Of a stretch of DNA of 64,000 bases, positions 11,195-24,357 are shown piece after piece. Positions within the stretch are counted from its first letter, which is position 1. The number at the start of each line of letters is the position of its first letter. Made by a program: the position numbers and the translations under genes. Source of the stretch: Arabidopsis thaliana. Lineage: Eukaryota > Streptophyta > Magnoliopsida > Brassicales > Brassicaceae. The notes below the pieces were generated by a model that worked only from the letters and a program-made list of their open reading frames with translations, searched no databases and was not told where the DNA came from. The stretch is from positions 24,289,971-24,353,970 of the forward strand of contig NC_003070.9 in NCBI RefSeq assembly GCF_000001735.4, read 5' to 3'.

Positions 11195-14100
11195 TCACCG
11201 GCCATGTTCACACATTTGGCAAATGGTGGTCGACCTTGGATTTACGTAAGTGCAATATTCACAAGGCCAATGGCTTGAATCGGAGCTGCTGGCTTTAGAA
11301 CTCGATCCCTTAGTCTTCCCCCCTAAGCTCTTTGAACTTGAAGTTCGATCATATGCATCATGCGAGTTCACATCCGATAGCCCATTCTCCAGCGCTCTAA
11401 CCAAGTTCTCAAAATAGTTTTTGGTAACACTGTTCGTTTCCAGGTTAGAAAATGTTATTAGCCTCTTTCATAAAACGCAGTGCCAACTATGTGAACGAAA
11501 ACTTCCTTAATTTTCTCTAAATTTTGTTACTCAGCACTAAATTTCGGTTAGTGACTCAGTCGTAACTAAATGTGCTTGAAACTGTTTCAGAACAGCTACT
11601 AAACATACCATGTCACTAATTTGGATTATCAGTTTGTTATGTAGGTTATGAAAGTACCTTGTTAAACCTGCCAGTTTTGTGCGGAATTCATTAAAATCTT
11701 CACTTGGACCTTTGGCATCTAAGTATGGTAGCAGCTCTTTTTCAGCACATTGATGAAGTCGTTCAAGGCCCGACTCAGCTTCGCCTAAATTCATGGTAAA
11801 ATAAGAAGAAGTAATATAATAAAAATTTTGCATAATAAAGCATGTTACAAACAAAAGTCCTTATACCTATGAAGTATGAACAAATCGAAATTAGTGGTCA
11901 AAGATGGGATTGAACCCTGACCAAATTGGTTAAGATTTGGATTAAGGAGCTTGATCAAATTCTTATGAGTGACGCTTGACTACATAGTCCACATGATCTC
12001 ACATAGGGAAAATCCTAAACCATTCCCAATTGTACTAAGACTACATGGTGTTCTATAAGAATCACGACAAGATCCATCAATGCACGTATGAACTACTGAT
12101 GGATCTAACCATCACTAAGTACTCTCCCTCAATATAATATCCAACAATTGGAAAAGACCATAGATTAATGGTTGTTTAATCTCTTATTCTCATCTTCATG
12201 CATAAACCTATATTTGGAAATTTTAAATGTGAGAGCTAAATCAAGTTACCTTGCAAGTACTCAAAAAACACTCTTTTTCCATGCTCCTGGTCAGGTATGT
12301 AAAAACCATAGGCATATGTCCATTTTAGAACTCGTCTGCATTCAACTATCTATGATCGTAGAGAAAATTAGTGAGCAAAATCCAAAAGTCTCAGAAAGGC
12401 CAAGGGTGGAATGGATTTTACCTGTAACCATGCTTCTATAATGAACTTCAGTTGTGATTCAGGCTGACACTGTATGTCACTGAGCTTCTCAATCTGCGAA
12501 GTCCATAGAACAAAAGCTTTAGTGAAACCCAACACTGTAATAAGCAAGAAAAATCATCGAAAGTTGAGGTCTCATGCCAAAATAGAAAAATCAATAACCT
12601 AAGCAAACTTTTGAACTTTAAATAGATACAAAATCTGGAATCACGGATTGATATTAAAAGAAGCAATGATTATTTTAGATATTTCACACGTTTTTCACAT
12701 CAAGCAATACTTGTGATCCTTATTTACATCAGCAAGTGTTGCACTGTAAGCTCACATCATCTGTTTGCATCTTCTTAAGATCCAGCAGCGCCTTTTGCCT
12801 AGACTGCAGCAAGCAGTGAAAAAACTTGTAAATTGTTTTGGAATAAATGCCAATGTCCTTTAGTATATACAAAACTTATTTTTCTTTGGGGTCATTATCT
12901 AACAAAGAATACAATTCCCCAAAAAAGAAACATGAAACTTCAGGCAGATGATATGATAAGACAAATCTCAATGATTATGATGAATCTGCCTAAGCCTAAT
13001 TTCATTGTGTTATGCTTAATATACATAGAAATTTATAAAAGTACTTTGCTCCAGCAGTTACACGACTAATTAACTACCTGTTACTCCAATAACAGATTTG
13101 TCACATTACCCAAGCCCCCAACGAACATAGCCAAAAGATATATAAATGAGCTGGTAGAATTCTCCTAACAATAGTTCCTTCTCCGAAAAATACATAACAG
13201 ACACTACATGTACCTCAAAGTTTCATAGTCTCTTTAGTTTTTCAAATCAGTCAGCTTCACTTCCTAATTTTTCAAACCTCTATCTCTCAACCAAAAATAA
13301 TGATTTTCATATCTTGTGGTACTCTAACTCGAACAATTAAAAAAATACAAGCTTTAAATTAGTCATTATTCATCAAAATATGAAATAGTTCATCTATTTT
13401 TCAAAGTACATAAAGAGATTTTCATTTCCATAGCAAAGGAATATGAATTTGACGGCTGAAAATTCTTTCTTAAATTTCCCCTTCAAGAGGAGCTAAATAA
13501 AACATGTGAATTCTAAATGGATAAAAATTTACATACCGATTGATTGGTTGCCCATCTCTCATAGTAGTGGGTATATCTCTCAAGAGAGTTCTTTGCCATC
13601 TCTCGGCGTTTTTCAGTCTCATCATACTGCACAGAAAGATTATGAAAGACAAAAAATATGTTCAAAGATAAATAGACATATTAGTTGTTAGTCAGGAACA
13701 TAAACAATGTACAGAACTCATACAATGCCATCTTGCTTTGCTGCTTCATAACGGTTACAAGCATAAAAGCCACCTGTCTTCTCACCATGCTCTGTCCACG
13801 CCCCAAGGCAAAGCCTACATTTAAACAACACAACTATTTATAATGAGATTTCATTGTGAGCAACCAAGAATCTTACACAACCAGATTCATATGACGATCA
13901 GATTACAAGATACAGAAAACTACAGAAAGAAAATACAAAGCAGATTTTGTACACTGACAACACTTAAACTAAAATAATCTATTTATATTATATTTCTTCA
14001 GAGTCCATAAGAATCCAATTCAGAGTTAGATTACAGGAAGTATAGAGAGAATAAAAGCATAACTTCTGACATTATAGCATTTTGTTTAATCAACCACTTT

Positions 14101-15665
14101 ATCAACTTACCAGCAGAACTCAAATTTACATGGTGGGGTGCACGTAATATGCATACAACCCTGGTTTTTCTCTATTGGCCGTTTGCATTTTGGACAGGGC
14201 TTGGAATTTGCCAAAATCCTGAAATTCAATATGGAACTTAGCAGCAACAAAACAAAATGTGAAGCATGATGCACCCTAATGCTAGGAGATGGAAGAGAAG
14301 AAACCGAAAATGGTTTTCTTCTTATAGTTAAAAATGCAAACATATCCAACATTTTGGCTTCCTTTGGCTATACAAAATGGTAGCCATAACTACGAATATA
14401 TAATACAAGAAAACAATCTATTTATAAAGAACCCAAATATTTTAAAAAATCTAAGCACCCTTTAAGGTCGAGCACAACAACAACATATCTCAACGATATC
14501 TCATAAATCAACGTACCAATTCATATTCTCCGACTCAGCACTATTCTTCAATACCCACTTAGAAACAGTGTCACAATCTACAGGACGGTGAGCTTCTTCA
14601 GCACACTGCAGACCCATGACGATAAAAGTGACATGGTATAGTTGTGTCAATTAAATTCTAAACAATGGAAAGATGAAACTATTCTAACTCTAACTGATAG
14701 CGTAACTTACATTCCAGCAGAAACTGTAACAGCAGCGACAATTCACATCATAATTACCACTTCCAACAACAAAATTTACAGCATAGTCACAGCCAGGAGC
14801 GGGACACCACTTGGTCTACAACATAAAAGATGCATTACTATCTGGGTGAGCACATATATGGACGGATAGAGAACACTAAAATTATGCACTGATTTCATTT
14901 GAAGGTTAATATAACACAAATAAATATCATGCACACTAACGTACGATCATACTGAGTTTGCTAGCTTACCTTTCTATTGTCTTCAACGTATGATCTGACA
15001 AAATAACTAGTGTACTTTTGCTTATCTTTATCAGGAGCTAGCAAATTGATCATATCCTGACCAACAGCAGCTCTGCAAGAAGGATCTGGACATCGTAATG
15101 TAAGACACCCTGGACCATCATTAATCGCTGTGGTGATATAACCTAAAGATGAGGGGAAAGGTCAGATAGTTAACCCAACAATAATGAACCATTATTAATT
15201 GTAATGCTTATATGTTGCAATACTTGCAAATGAAGACTGAAATGAAACATAAGGTACAAGTTACTGAAATCAAGCAAAAAAAAAAAAACAGTACATTGCA
15301 AGTTAAATCTAAACATCACGTTTGGAAATGGGTCTCAATATATAAAACAAACCTTCCCAACATGAGTCGCAGAATGGATGACCACAAGCAGCAGCATGCA
15401 ATTTGTCAGAAAGGAAAGTCTCAAAACAAATTCCACAATCAAGCTGCCAAAATGACACAGCTGAATTCTATTAGATGAATTTACAATGTTAATCGAAATG
15501 AAAATATAAACAATGGGAGACATACTTCTCCATCAGTTGGGAAATCAACAACAGGTTTCTCTAATAAACCAACAGCATCTCGAACCTTTTCCTCATCAGC
15601 AAACCATTCATCATGAACTCTGCTCACACACCTAAAAACATTTACACAAATGAAAAGTTCCTCTA

Positions 15666-15699
<34 letters not shown>

Positions 15700-16189
15700 A
15701 GCTGTAATATCTGAATAACAGAATCTGGAATCACACCAATTGTAGTGACGAAGCAGGATCGCAGATGAATTCCTCGAAATGGACAAAACAGTAGAAATCC
15801 TTGAAATATCATCTTCTTGAAGCTTACAAATATCTGCTTCGCTTAACACACTATAATTTTGCTACAAACCAAAAACAAATTCTTCATTAGCCATTGTGAT
15901 CTATAAAATTTTCTCAAATCATCATTAACATTACAAAAAGGTCCTGCGATTATTTCAGAAACCAAAACTTCAATCTCTGTATTGGAAACAACATTAATTT
16001 CAATTTTGGTTAAGATGTAGATCCAGAATAATGGAGAAGAGAAACCTGGCGGCGACGGAAGATAAGGTCATCGGAATCATCAGCAGCGTCGTCAACGAAC
16101 TCGTACTCGCCGTCGGCGTCATCTTCGTCGGAGTCGGCGTAATCGGAGTAGTTTTCGGTGCCGCTGTAGAAATCGTCATCAGCTTCCAT
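11195..16189 (-). CDS. ARI8: RBR E3 ubiquitin ligase ARIADNE-like ARI8
   Basis: Fifteen exons join in frame to 567 aa: 16189-16046, 15861-15737, 15631-15526, 15443-15353, 15142-14970, 14815-14711, 14605-14517, 14218-14111, 13814-13724, 13626-13537, 12803-12756, 12493-12422, 12349-12250, 11784-11658, 11429-11195. Order: acidic N terminus (DDADGEYEF), RING1 from about C128 ([17 protein letters not shown]), IBR ([23 protein letters not shown]), RING2 ([19 protein letters not shown]) with the predicted catalytic Cys near residue 299, a helical Ariadne domain, and a C-terminal RanBP2-type zinc finger (W-x-C-x2-C-x10-C-x2-C). Family knowledge: RBR ligases form a ubiquitin thioester on the RING2 Cys after taking ubiquitin from an E2. 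Substrates cannot be inferred. Intron 2 carries a CA microsatellite and intron 13 a repeat-like insert. Confidence 0.95.
15668..15697. repeat. (CA)n microsatellite in ARI8 intron 2
   Basis: About 15 uninterrupted CA units lie between the second and third ARI8 exons. This is a candidate length-polymorphic marker between accessions. Confidence 0.95.
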
Positions 16190-16974
16190 TGAGATTCTCT
16201 TCTTCTCGATTCGATTTCGATTTCAAACACAAAGCTTAATTTTAGATACTTTCTCTCTCTCTCGTAAGAAGACGTTTGGAAGGGAAAACGTTTTAATCGA
16301 AAAAGGAATAATGGCAAAATGGTAAATTAAGCTTAGCCACTAAATCCCCTTCCAATTTTATCCCAAGGCACGATTAGAAGAAATATTTAAAACGTTTGTT
16401 TCAAATTTTTTGGTGATGAAGGCAATAATGTTTTATCCAATGAATATTTAGGATAAAGTTGTATATATGGCAACAACTAATAAAATTTGTTTTGCTATCT
16501 CTCGACTTCTTCTCTTGAAAATGTTTTTTTTTTTTCGAAATGAATTGTTTAGATCGATAACGGCTAATTGTAATTTCATGTTCACAAAAACAAAAAGGAT
16601 GGAAAATCATAAGTAATCCAAAATGAACATGCCGGTACAGCAATAAGTAAATAGTTCATTAATTTACGAGCTTGATTATGTAATTTAGGTGAAACAGAAG
16701 CCAAACAAACAAAAAGTATTCAAGATAACGAGATTCTAAAATTTTGTAAGCATCGACTTAAAAAGACTTTCCTGGAACGTTAAGAGTCGGGACAAGACAT
16801 AAACCGATACTAATACCGACAGGTTAAGACAAAAATGCAGAGAATCAAAGTAAAAGTAAAAGGCATTTAGGGAGAAAGCTAATTTACTACTAATGTGTTT
16901 ATACTATTATGTCTTGCCTTTTGCCTTCGTAATTTAATTACCCAACCAACATTTGTAGCCGAGGTTGTGTTTCT
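16190..16974. other. Intergenic between ARI8 and GTB1
   Basis: Contains the ARI8 promoter and leader (the CT/GA-rich run near 16250-16265 sits just 5' of the ATG) and the GTB1 3' UTR. Both genes point the same way. No extra gene is seen; a minus-strand frame at 16401-16643 lacks any domain. Confidence 0.6.
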
Positions 16975-17421
16975 TCACCATCCACCACCACCGCCATCGC
17001 TCTTCCGGCTGCTGGGTTCATTCCCCCAACCGCCCTCTCCATCGCTCTTTTTACCACCAGACTCGCTTCCCCAACCGCCATCTGCACTGCTCTTTTTACC
17101 ACCAGACTCGTTTCCCCAATCGCTTCCGCCACCGCCAGAACCACTTCCAAAACCGCCATCCTCACTGCTCTTTTTACCGCCAGAATCGTTTCCCCAACCT
17201 CCACTACCACCACCGCCAGACCCACTCCCCCAGCTGCCCGCACCGTCACTCTTATTGCCACCAGACTCGCTTCCCCAACCACCAGTACTGCCACCACCAG
17301 TCTTTTTACCAGCAGACTCGCTTCCCCAACCACCGCCACCACTATTTCCCCAACCTCCATCTGCAGTTCCAGTATCATTATTACCCCAATCTCCGTTACC
17401 ATCTTGTCTATCACTATTCAT
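16975..17421 (-). repeat. Tandem repeat encoding the GTB1 WG/GW tail
   Basis: Repeating units of the type GGWGSESGGKKS-(D/S) recur about eight to ten times at the DNA and protein level. The motif WG, flanked by Gly/Ser/acidic residues, is the classical Argonaute hook. Units vary in length by whole codons, so copy-number change would stay in frame. Confidence 0.9.
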
Positions 17422-20400
17422 ATCATCCCTCCGTCCTCTGCCTCGACCACGTCCACGGCCACCATATGGCCTAGGCGCTCCACTTGGATGTCCATCACGT
17501 CCACCACCATTTCTGTACTCACCGCCTCTCCCTACAATACAGTTGCACAGTTACTTAAGAGCGGACGTCCAGAAGTATAGTCAAGGAGACAACATAAATA
17601 ATGTTAATATATAAATACTTCTCGGCATCTAAAATCCAGATTACCAGAAGTTAAATTAAAACATAACCCCGAGAAGTAGAACAATGACCACACAAGCTTT
17701 TCTATGCAAGTTAAAAAAACAAATTTAAAATGCATTACCTGAGCCTGAACGATCCGAGTTACCTTTCCAGCCTCCTTCACTCTGAGAACTACCCCAACCA
17801 CTTCCTCCAGATGATCCATGGTCTGCTGGGCTTCTCATCGGTACCTTGGCAGCAATAGACCTGATTGATGGCGCCGATTCTTGCAATGGGTCATCAATAT
17901 GCCTCTGGAAGTATGCCACAAGCCGATCAATGTCCTCAAACATCCTTTTCCTGAACTTAAATCCCTTGGGATATAAACCTATATACTCATGATGTGGGTT
18001 TGTGCTCCTTATGTAAGACAGAATAAAAGTGCCTGGATGTTCGTGTGAAATCCCAAAACAATAAACTATTCTTGAAGGATTTTCGCCCTTCTCGATCCTA
18101 AGAAGATCATCTACTTCTGATTTGGTCCCCTTACGGAATTTCCGATAGTTGAGCATTGTCTTAAGATGAGATACCAAAGGATCAACATATCGATCCATGA
18201 CCTGCAGTTATGAGATGGTGTGGTTAACATCAATTACTGACGCAACAAATTAGATCCAAAAAAGGCTTACAAAAGTCGGAGGAATGTTAAAAAGCTGACG
18301 GATGTTCAAGAATCAACTAAATGTGTTCACTGACAACACCATTACATTAAATATACCTCATCTAGATCCTCGAAGGTGTCCTCTCCAATTGTCAGGGTCT
18401 TCCCAATACACTGTAGGCTTGTAATGTCCTTGTTTTCTTTCCCACCTTCAGCTATCTCCTTGTGAGCGTAAACTCCATCATAAATCTTGAGGGTCAAAGT
18501 TAAAAAGTTGAGTCCTCGAGAACTTGGACGAACAATGCTTTCTCCAAAGTCTTTGTCAGACAAATACTGTACACAGCACCAACAAGGAAACTCAGAGACA
18601 GAGACTTCTTTGAATATATAACAAATGCATTCAAAACTCAATATAAGTACCAAAGAAGAGTAAATGTTTGGCATACCTCTGTTGCTTGGTCAGCTGTGAT
18701 ATTCTGAAAGCGGGGATGGACAATCATCCGAGACTTAAAATGCTTCCTCACCAGCTCTTTTTCCTTTCGAGCCTTCTCTTTTACAAGCTGGAGACTGTTT
18801 CTATCCTCATGGTAATATGCATCCACATTCTGGTTATGCTGGTGTCTGTTGTTTCTCATTTCACTTTCTTTGCAAATAAGGAACACTTGATACCTCTGCT
18901 TTTGAATCGATTTGATCTTGCATGTGAGGATATCGCCTTCTTTCAGCTGGTCCGCCAAGTCAACAATATCTCTCCCATCATCTGAGAAATCTTCCTTCAT
19001 AAGCATCCCAGTTAACCCAGAATCTAATACACATATGGCTCTTCCATTCTGCAATCTCCGAACACTGGCCTGGACAATTCTGCCCTCCGCTATGGTGTCC
19101 TCAGTTTCACCTGAAATCATGTAAAATTCTTCATCTGGACTTGGCTCTTTAAATGGTATCCGCCAATCCTGGAAACCACAACTTAATTCTCTTATGATAT
19201 TGCTATAAGTTTCCTTCTTATTCTCCCGTTTCTTGCTGGCAAGATATTCATCAAGGACAACTTTTCTCAAAGAAGCTGGCCGATCTCTCACATGCTCAAT
19301 AGCCATTTCTATCGCATCCTCATCATCATTTGAATCACCTCTGACATCCTCATCATATATATCTTTCGCCAATTCTTGAGCAAGACTATACGACTCTGGA
19401 TGGATTCTGGTGTCATCCAATAAGTCAATAAATTGACTGCTACTAGCAGCCAGCCCACTTCTGCGGATGCGCAAGAAACCGGCAGCATTTACAAAAACCT
19501 TTTTACCAAGTCCATGCATTATCAGGTCCTTGCGGACAAAGATTGAACCAGCTCTTACAAGCGACCTCTGCAAGGATGCAGCTTTCCGAGGCCCAAGTCC
19601 AGAAATGAACTGTAAAGGAGAAAAGAACCAATCATGGCTAGCTGCCAAGTTAATATCGATTCCAACCTGGTTTGTAATGTCAACCATAACCTGCTCAACC
19701 ATTCCATACTTCTCATCTAGCTGAAGAAAATTCTCCAAGGGATGAAGCTTCCAAGACAAAATTTCCCGACCTGGACCGCATAAAGTTGCCACCATTGCTA
19801 GTGGATTCTGGAGATAGCGTCCAAGAGCAACTGCACGTCTCACGTTCCCTGACTGCTGAGGTAGCTGTTCACCCGAGATTCGAGAATTTTCATATAGCCT
19901 AGGAAGTGATTCATCCACATAAACAATGCTTAAATCATCCATCCCATGTCCGACATCTCTAGGTTTTTCCTCCACCATCTGGAATATGACCTGATATATA
20001 GAATAAAGCATAACAAAATTTTACTATTCAAGAGGAGTAGTTATGAAAATTGAAACACAGCGATTAAGTTTTCACAAAGTGATATAAAAGCAGAAACTTA
20101 AGCTTATTTCATCAGATATATAACATTATCATTTTCGGTAAAGCAGTTGAAGTCTAAAAAGGTATAGCGAGTTTGAAAGTATTGATGAAAAACACACAAA
20201 ATCCAGGTCTCTACAAAGTAGGCACTGAGGAACTAATTAAGTAAACCAGTGACCACAGTTATCCAGAACCATATGGATATAGGTCCTTTATCTCAAGATC
20301 AAACTCGGAACATGTACATTGCAATAGCATAAGTCAACGAACATAGTGTCATTATGGTATATGAAGTCTTACCTCATAAATATCATCCTTCAGACGAGTA

Positions 20401-23400
20401 CAAGACAAATTGACAGCTCCTAAAGCCACAACATGCGGTTGGTGGTCCATCATAAACTTTAAAACACGATCCTGGTCACTCTTTTTACGTTGCTGGTCGT
20501 TAACATTTTGAGATCGCGATGTAAGGGATCCAGCATAAAGCACGTCAAGCACCTCACCTGATGAGTCCAGCATCACAAATGTATTTGGTGGCTTCCCAGG
20601 TCCCCAACAACATGCCATGACCCTCGGTGCAGCTTCCTCATCTAAATTAATGTCCATTTCTTTCTTTTGGTATGGCCCTGCAGACACCTTGTTCCACAAA
20701 GCCTGTCCATACTCTGAAAGCAACCGACTCTTCGCTCTGCTAGTTAGCAAGGATCTTGCTTCTTTCTCCATTGATGGCAAAAGAAAAGCATGAAGTGCAT
20801 CCTCCAATATCAACTTTCTTTGCTCATTCCAGAGTTGAGCATACTTACTAACACCAACACTTAGATAGTGTTCATTGCAGTCGCTAATTAGCCTATTCAT
20901 GTAATTCTCAGGCAGCTTGAAGGTTACTTGAAGAAGTTTCTCCTCTTCTCCCTTCTGAATGAGAAGCCATTGTGCACCCTCAAACTTGCTCAATGGCTTT
21001 TCACGCAACCACTTAATCCCAGAAAACTGATGGAACGAATCAATTACTGTATTTCCATCTGCTGTTGGACTTGTTGAGACCACTGCATTCTCCATATAAA
21101 TGCCACGGACATACTTTTTGACTGATGGCTCGCAACTTATCTCAACTGCAGCCTAACAAGGAAAAATGGGATATCTCCGCATTAGTGATTAGGGAAGTCC
21201 TTCTGATATTAAACCCAGCTAAGCAATTCAAAAAATAGTATTATTGCAGAGTATATACCATATGCCGTGCACCTTTCAGAACTGCCAGAGAATTTTCAAA
21301 CATTGCGCACACAAAGTTTTTAGCCATCTCCTCTGGTGTTTCCTTTGCATCCTCAAGCTCATCAACCTGCAACTCATTTAGCGTCAGAACTGCCATTCCA
21401 GTACAACATGCAAATCAAACAATATAAAAGCATACCGACCAGTTTTTCTAGGGACAATGCAAGTCCCAGTTGCTCAGCACTATACCCAAATTTGTTTGCA
21501 ACCTCCCAGAGCCCTGCTTTACTGCAGATGCTATATTGTGATTTCCTTTTCGGCCTCTTATACTGCCCTTCATCAACACCAATTTCACCGGGAGGAAAAT
21601 GCAAGTTGAACTTGGAATCTACATCATCAACTTCTCTTTCTGTTTCTGCAACTTTAAGAGACTTAATGACTGATTCAAAAAGATACTGATTTAGATTAAG
21701 TCTTGTTTCATCATAGACCCTCCTAGACTCTTCTTCGTAACGTTTTGTATAGTAACCATGCAACGCCATTTTCCTTTTTCGAAGAAGGAGCCACTTCTTA
21801 TCCAAGTCATGAATCATCCAGAAGACCTGCATTGGAAAATAGTATAGAATCCACCAAATTTCCTCTGACAATAAATGTTAACCTGAGCACTTGTTGTTTA
21901 TCCAAGATAATTGCTTACCTTATGCCACTTGGTCTCAGGTTTCTTGCCTTGATTGGCGCCATCAAAATCACCAGTGTCCAACAAGCTCCGGCATTGCTCC
22001 TTTCGGTACATAGCTATAAACGGTATCTAGAAGAGACAGAAAACATTAGCAAGCTAATCAATGAATCAAAGAAAATCCAACGAGAGAATGAATCCAAAAC
22101 CTCTAATTTCTGCACATGATGTAGCTCCAAAAATTTTGCGATGTCATCCTTATTAACCGAGAAACCCCGCCCATCAAAAGTTCCATCAGATTCTCTAAGT
22201 TGGGAAGCAAGTTGAGCATATATCCAATTGCTTTCTTCTTCAATGCTAATTTCATCTACAGGAGGGCTTCCGGTGCTTTCTTCAGATATCTGTCAAAGTT
22301 TACAAGATATCTTTACATCTATCCTTGAACACCAAAGAAAACATAGACCACAAGTATACATAGAGAAAACTAAAGAAGATAATGCACCTGCATTCTCTCA
22401 GGAATATCAAGCTGGCGGATTTCATCATCATTCCCTGTCATATATTTCTCAGAAAGAACAGTTGGTTCAAACTCATCTTCGAGCCTTCTTTCCATCCTTT
22501 GATTAGATGCCAAACCCTTTTTGCGAATTGTTAATAATTCGTCAACATCACCAAATATTTCATTAGCATCTCGCATAGCAGTAATATCTGATCCCTGCCT
22601 ATATTTCTTTTTCTTCGAGTTGCCCCTGAAAAGTAAGTTGATTAGAATCAGAAAATGTACATGACATAAGTGATATGTTAGGGCACAAAAAAGACAGAAA
22701 AAAAATACCTCTTAGGAGGACCATGCTCATCATCTTCATCTACAATAAAATCTGCCATTTCATCCTCGCTCCCAACTACATCTTCTTCCACAACTAAGTC
22801 TTCCTCATCACCTACATCATCAGGTGGATCTAGTAGACACAAAATGTACATAGTCAACTATGTGCCAACAGTCAACATAATAGTATCAGAAGGCACAGAG
22901 AACCTACCATCAACATCAACATCATCAAACAGCCTGTCTTTGATCTTATCCTCAGCACTTCTCCTAGTTCCACCTCTACTATCAAACTCATCATCGGATG
23001 ATTCTCCCTGGCCATTTCCCTGTTCCCTTTGAGCTTTCTTCAACCGCTTATACTGCCTCTGTCATGGTTCAAGAAAAAAGTCAAATGTATTAGTACTGCA
23101 CATATATTTTTAGTGTATCTACAAAATCCTGATGTATTGTTATATACACAAATATGACTAACCTTTTTGAATTTGACGTTGTTATCTTGTAGAAGCAAAT
23201 AATCATCTTCATCAAGACCTTCGTCCCTATTAAAATTATCATAAATGGAAGGTTAGTCAGAAAGAGAACAGACCTGCTATAGTTCGTCTAATGGTAACTT
23301 ACATACTCATCACAAACAATGTATGAAAATCACAAATAAAGACTGCTGAGAATTAAGGGAACATTTCTTCAAAAGTATCATGCATGTCAACACTAACATT

Positions 23401-24357
23401 TAGTTTTTCATATGTTAGAAAAGGATAAAATCTAAGAGAATGAGTAAGGATATAAAATATTCACTTTTTCTTTCGTTTCTTCTTCTTTTTCTGCCTCTCC
23501 TCATCGCTATCTTTCCTTTCTTCGTCTTCTTCCTCTTCTTCCTCTTCGTCTTCATCATTCACTATGAACCCATCATTCTCATACTCATTCCCAACTACAA
23601 AACAGATATACGGATCCCACATCATGGAACAAAAATAGCCTGAATCTAAGTTAAAAAGCCTAGAAAGAAAAAGAAAAAAAAATACTCAAACCCAAGGTGA
23701 GAGAAATGTGTGCAGCTCAAAACTTGCAGAAACCATGAAGTCTAAAAAGGAACAAATCAAGCAACCGTATGAAACAGAGAATATAGAAACAAGAAGTGGT
23801 AGAAGGAGAGACTTTGCAGCAGATAAGTAAACATCTAAGAAACAAGATGCATTCACTTTTTTTTTTTTTTTGGTTGCCAAATCCAGACACTGCATCTTCT
23901 AATGGAGCAAATGCAGCAGAATTTCTCCAAATGAATCGATTTTAAGACAAAGAACTGCATGCGCTTCAGTACTAAACCAAACCATACCACTAATTTCCTT
24001 CGATGCAATCAGACTCTACAGCTTCCAGATTTAGGGTGGTAAGCAAAAAGAAACGAAAGACGACACATTTCTCACTGGGAGAAGTCAAAATCAAGGAAAA
24101 AACTTATACCGTCATCATCATCTTCTTCATCATCGTTTTCATCATGCTCAGCTGGATCTCCATGAACTGGCTCTCCGTCGTCATCCTCAAGCTCATGATC
24201 CTCTACGCAAAAGAGAAAAGGATTCAATTTTTTCATACAAATCAGAAGAAATAAACAAAACCCTAGTATTATTACGGCGTTTCACACAGAAAAAAATTAG
24301 GGTTTGCGACGAAGCGATTAAGGTACCTTCATCGTCAGAGATTGCGTTCCTCGCCAT
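16975..24357 (-). CDS. GTB1: SPT6-like transcription elongation factor GTB1/SPT6L
   Basis: Sixteen exons join in frame to 1647 aa (24357-24327, 24202-24110, 23594-23465, 23226-23163, 23058-22908, 22829-22709, 22625-22388, 22289-22101, 22026-21919, 21826-21440, 21366-21259, 21152-20373, 19990-18677, 18566-18357, 18201-17739, 17531-16975). Order: very acidic N terminus with DDEEDDDD runs and a KKKKRKKK patch, SPT6 core with helix-turn-helix and YqgF-like regions, helix-hairpin-helix (ISGLGPRKAASLQRS), S1 RNA-binding domain (VRRLQNGRAICVLDSGL), tandem SH2, then an RG/GG linker and a Gly/Ser/Lys tail with about ten WG/GW repeats. Established: SPT6 is a histone chaperone that travels with RNA polymerase II through its SH2 pair; the plant WG tail is an Argonaute-hook-type feature. 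The repeats also create long spurious antisense frames. Confidence 0.96.

Noticed and set aside
11890-11960. SINE on the minus strand in ARI8 intron 13
   Set aside because: A B-box-like sequence exists, but no A box at the right distance, no poly(A) tail and no flanking duplication.
16895-17614. Long + strand frame of 239 codons rich in Pro/Ser/Leu
   Set aside because: It is the antisense shadow of the GTB1 Gly/Trp repeat exon. Repetitive DNA keeps several frames open on both strands, and there is no independent splice or start context.
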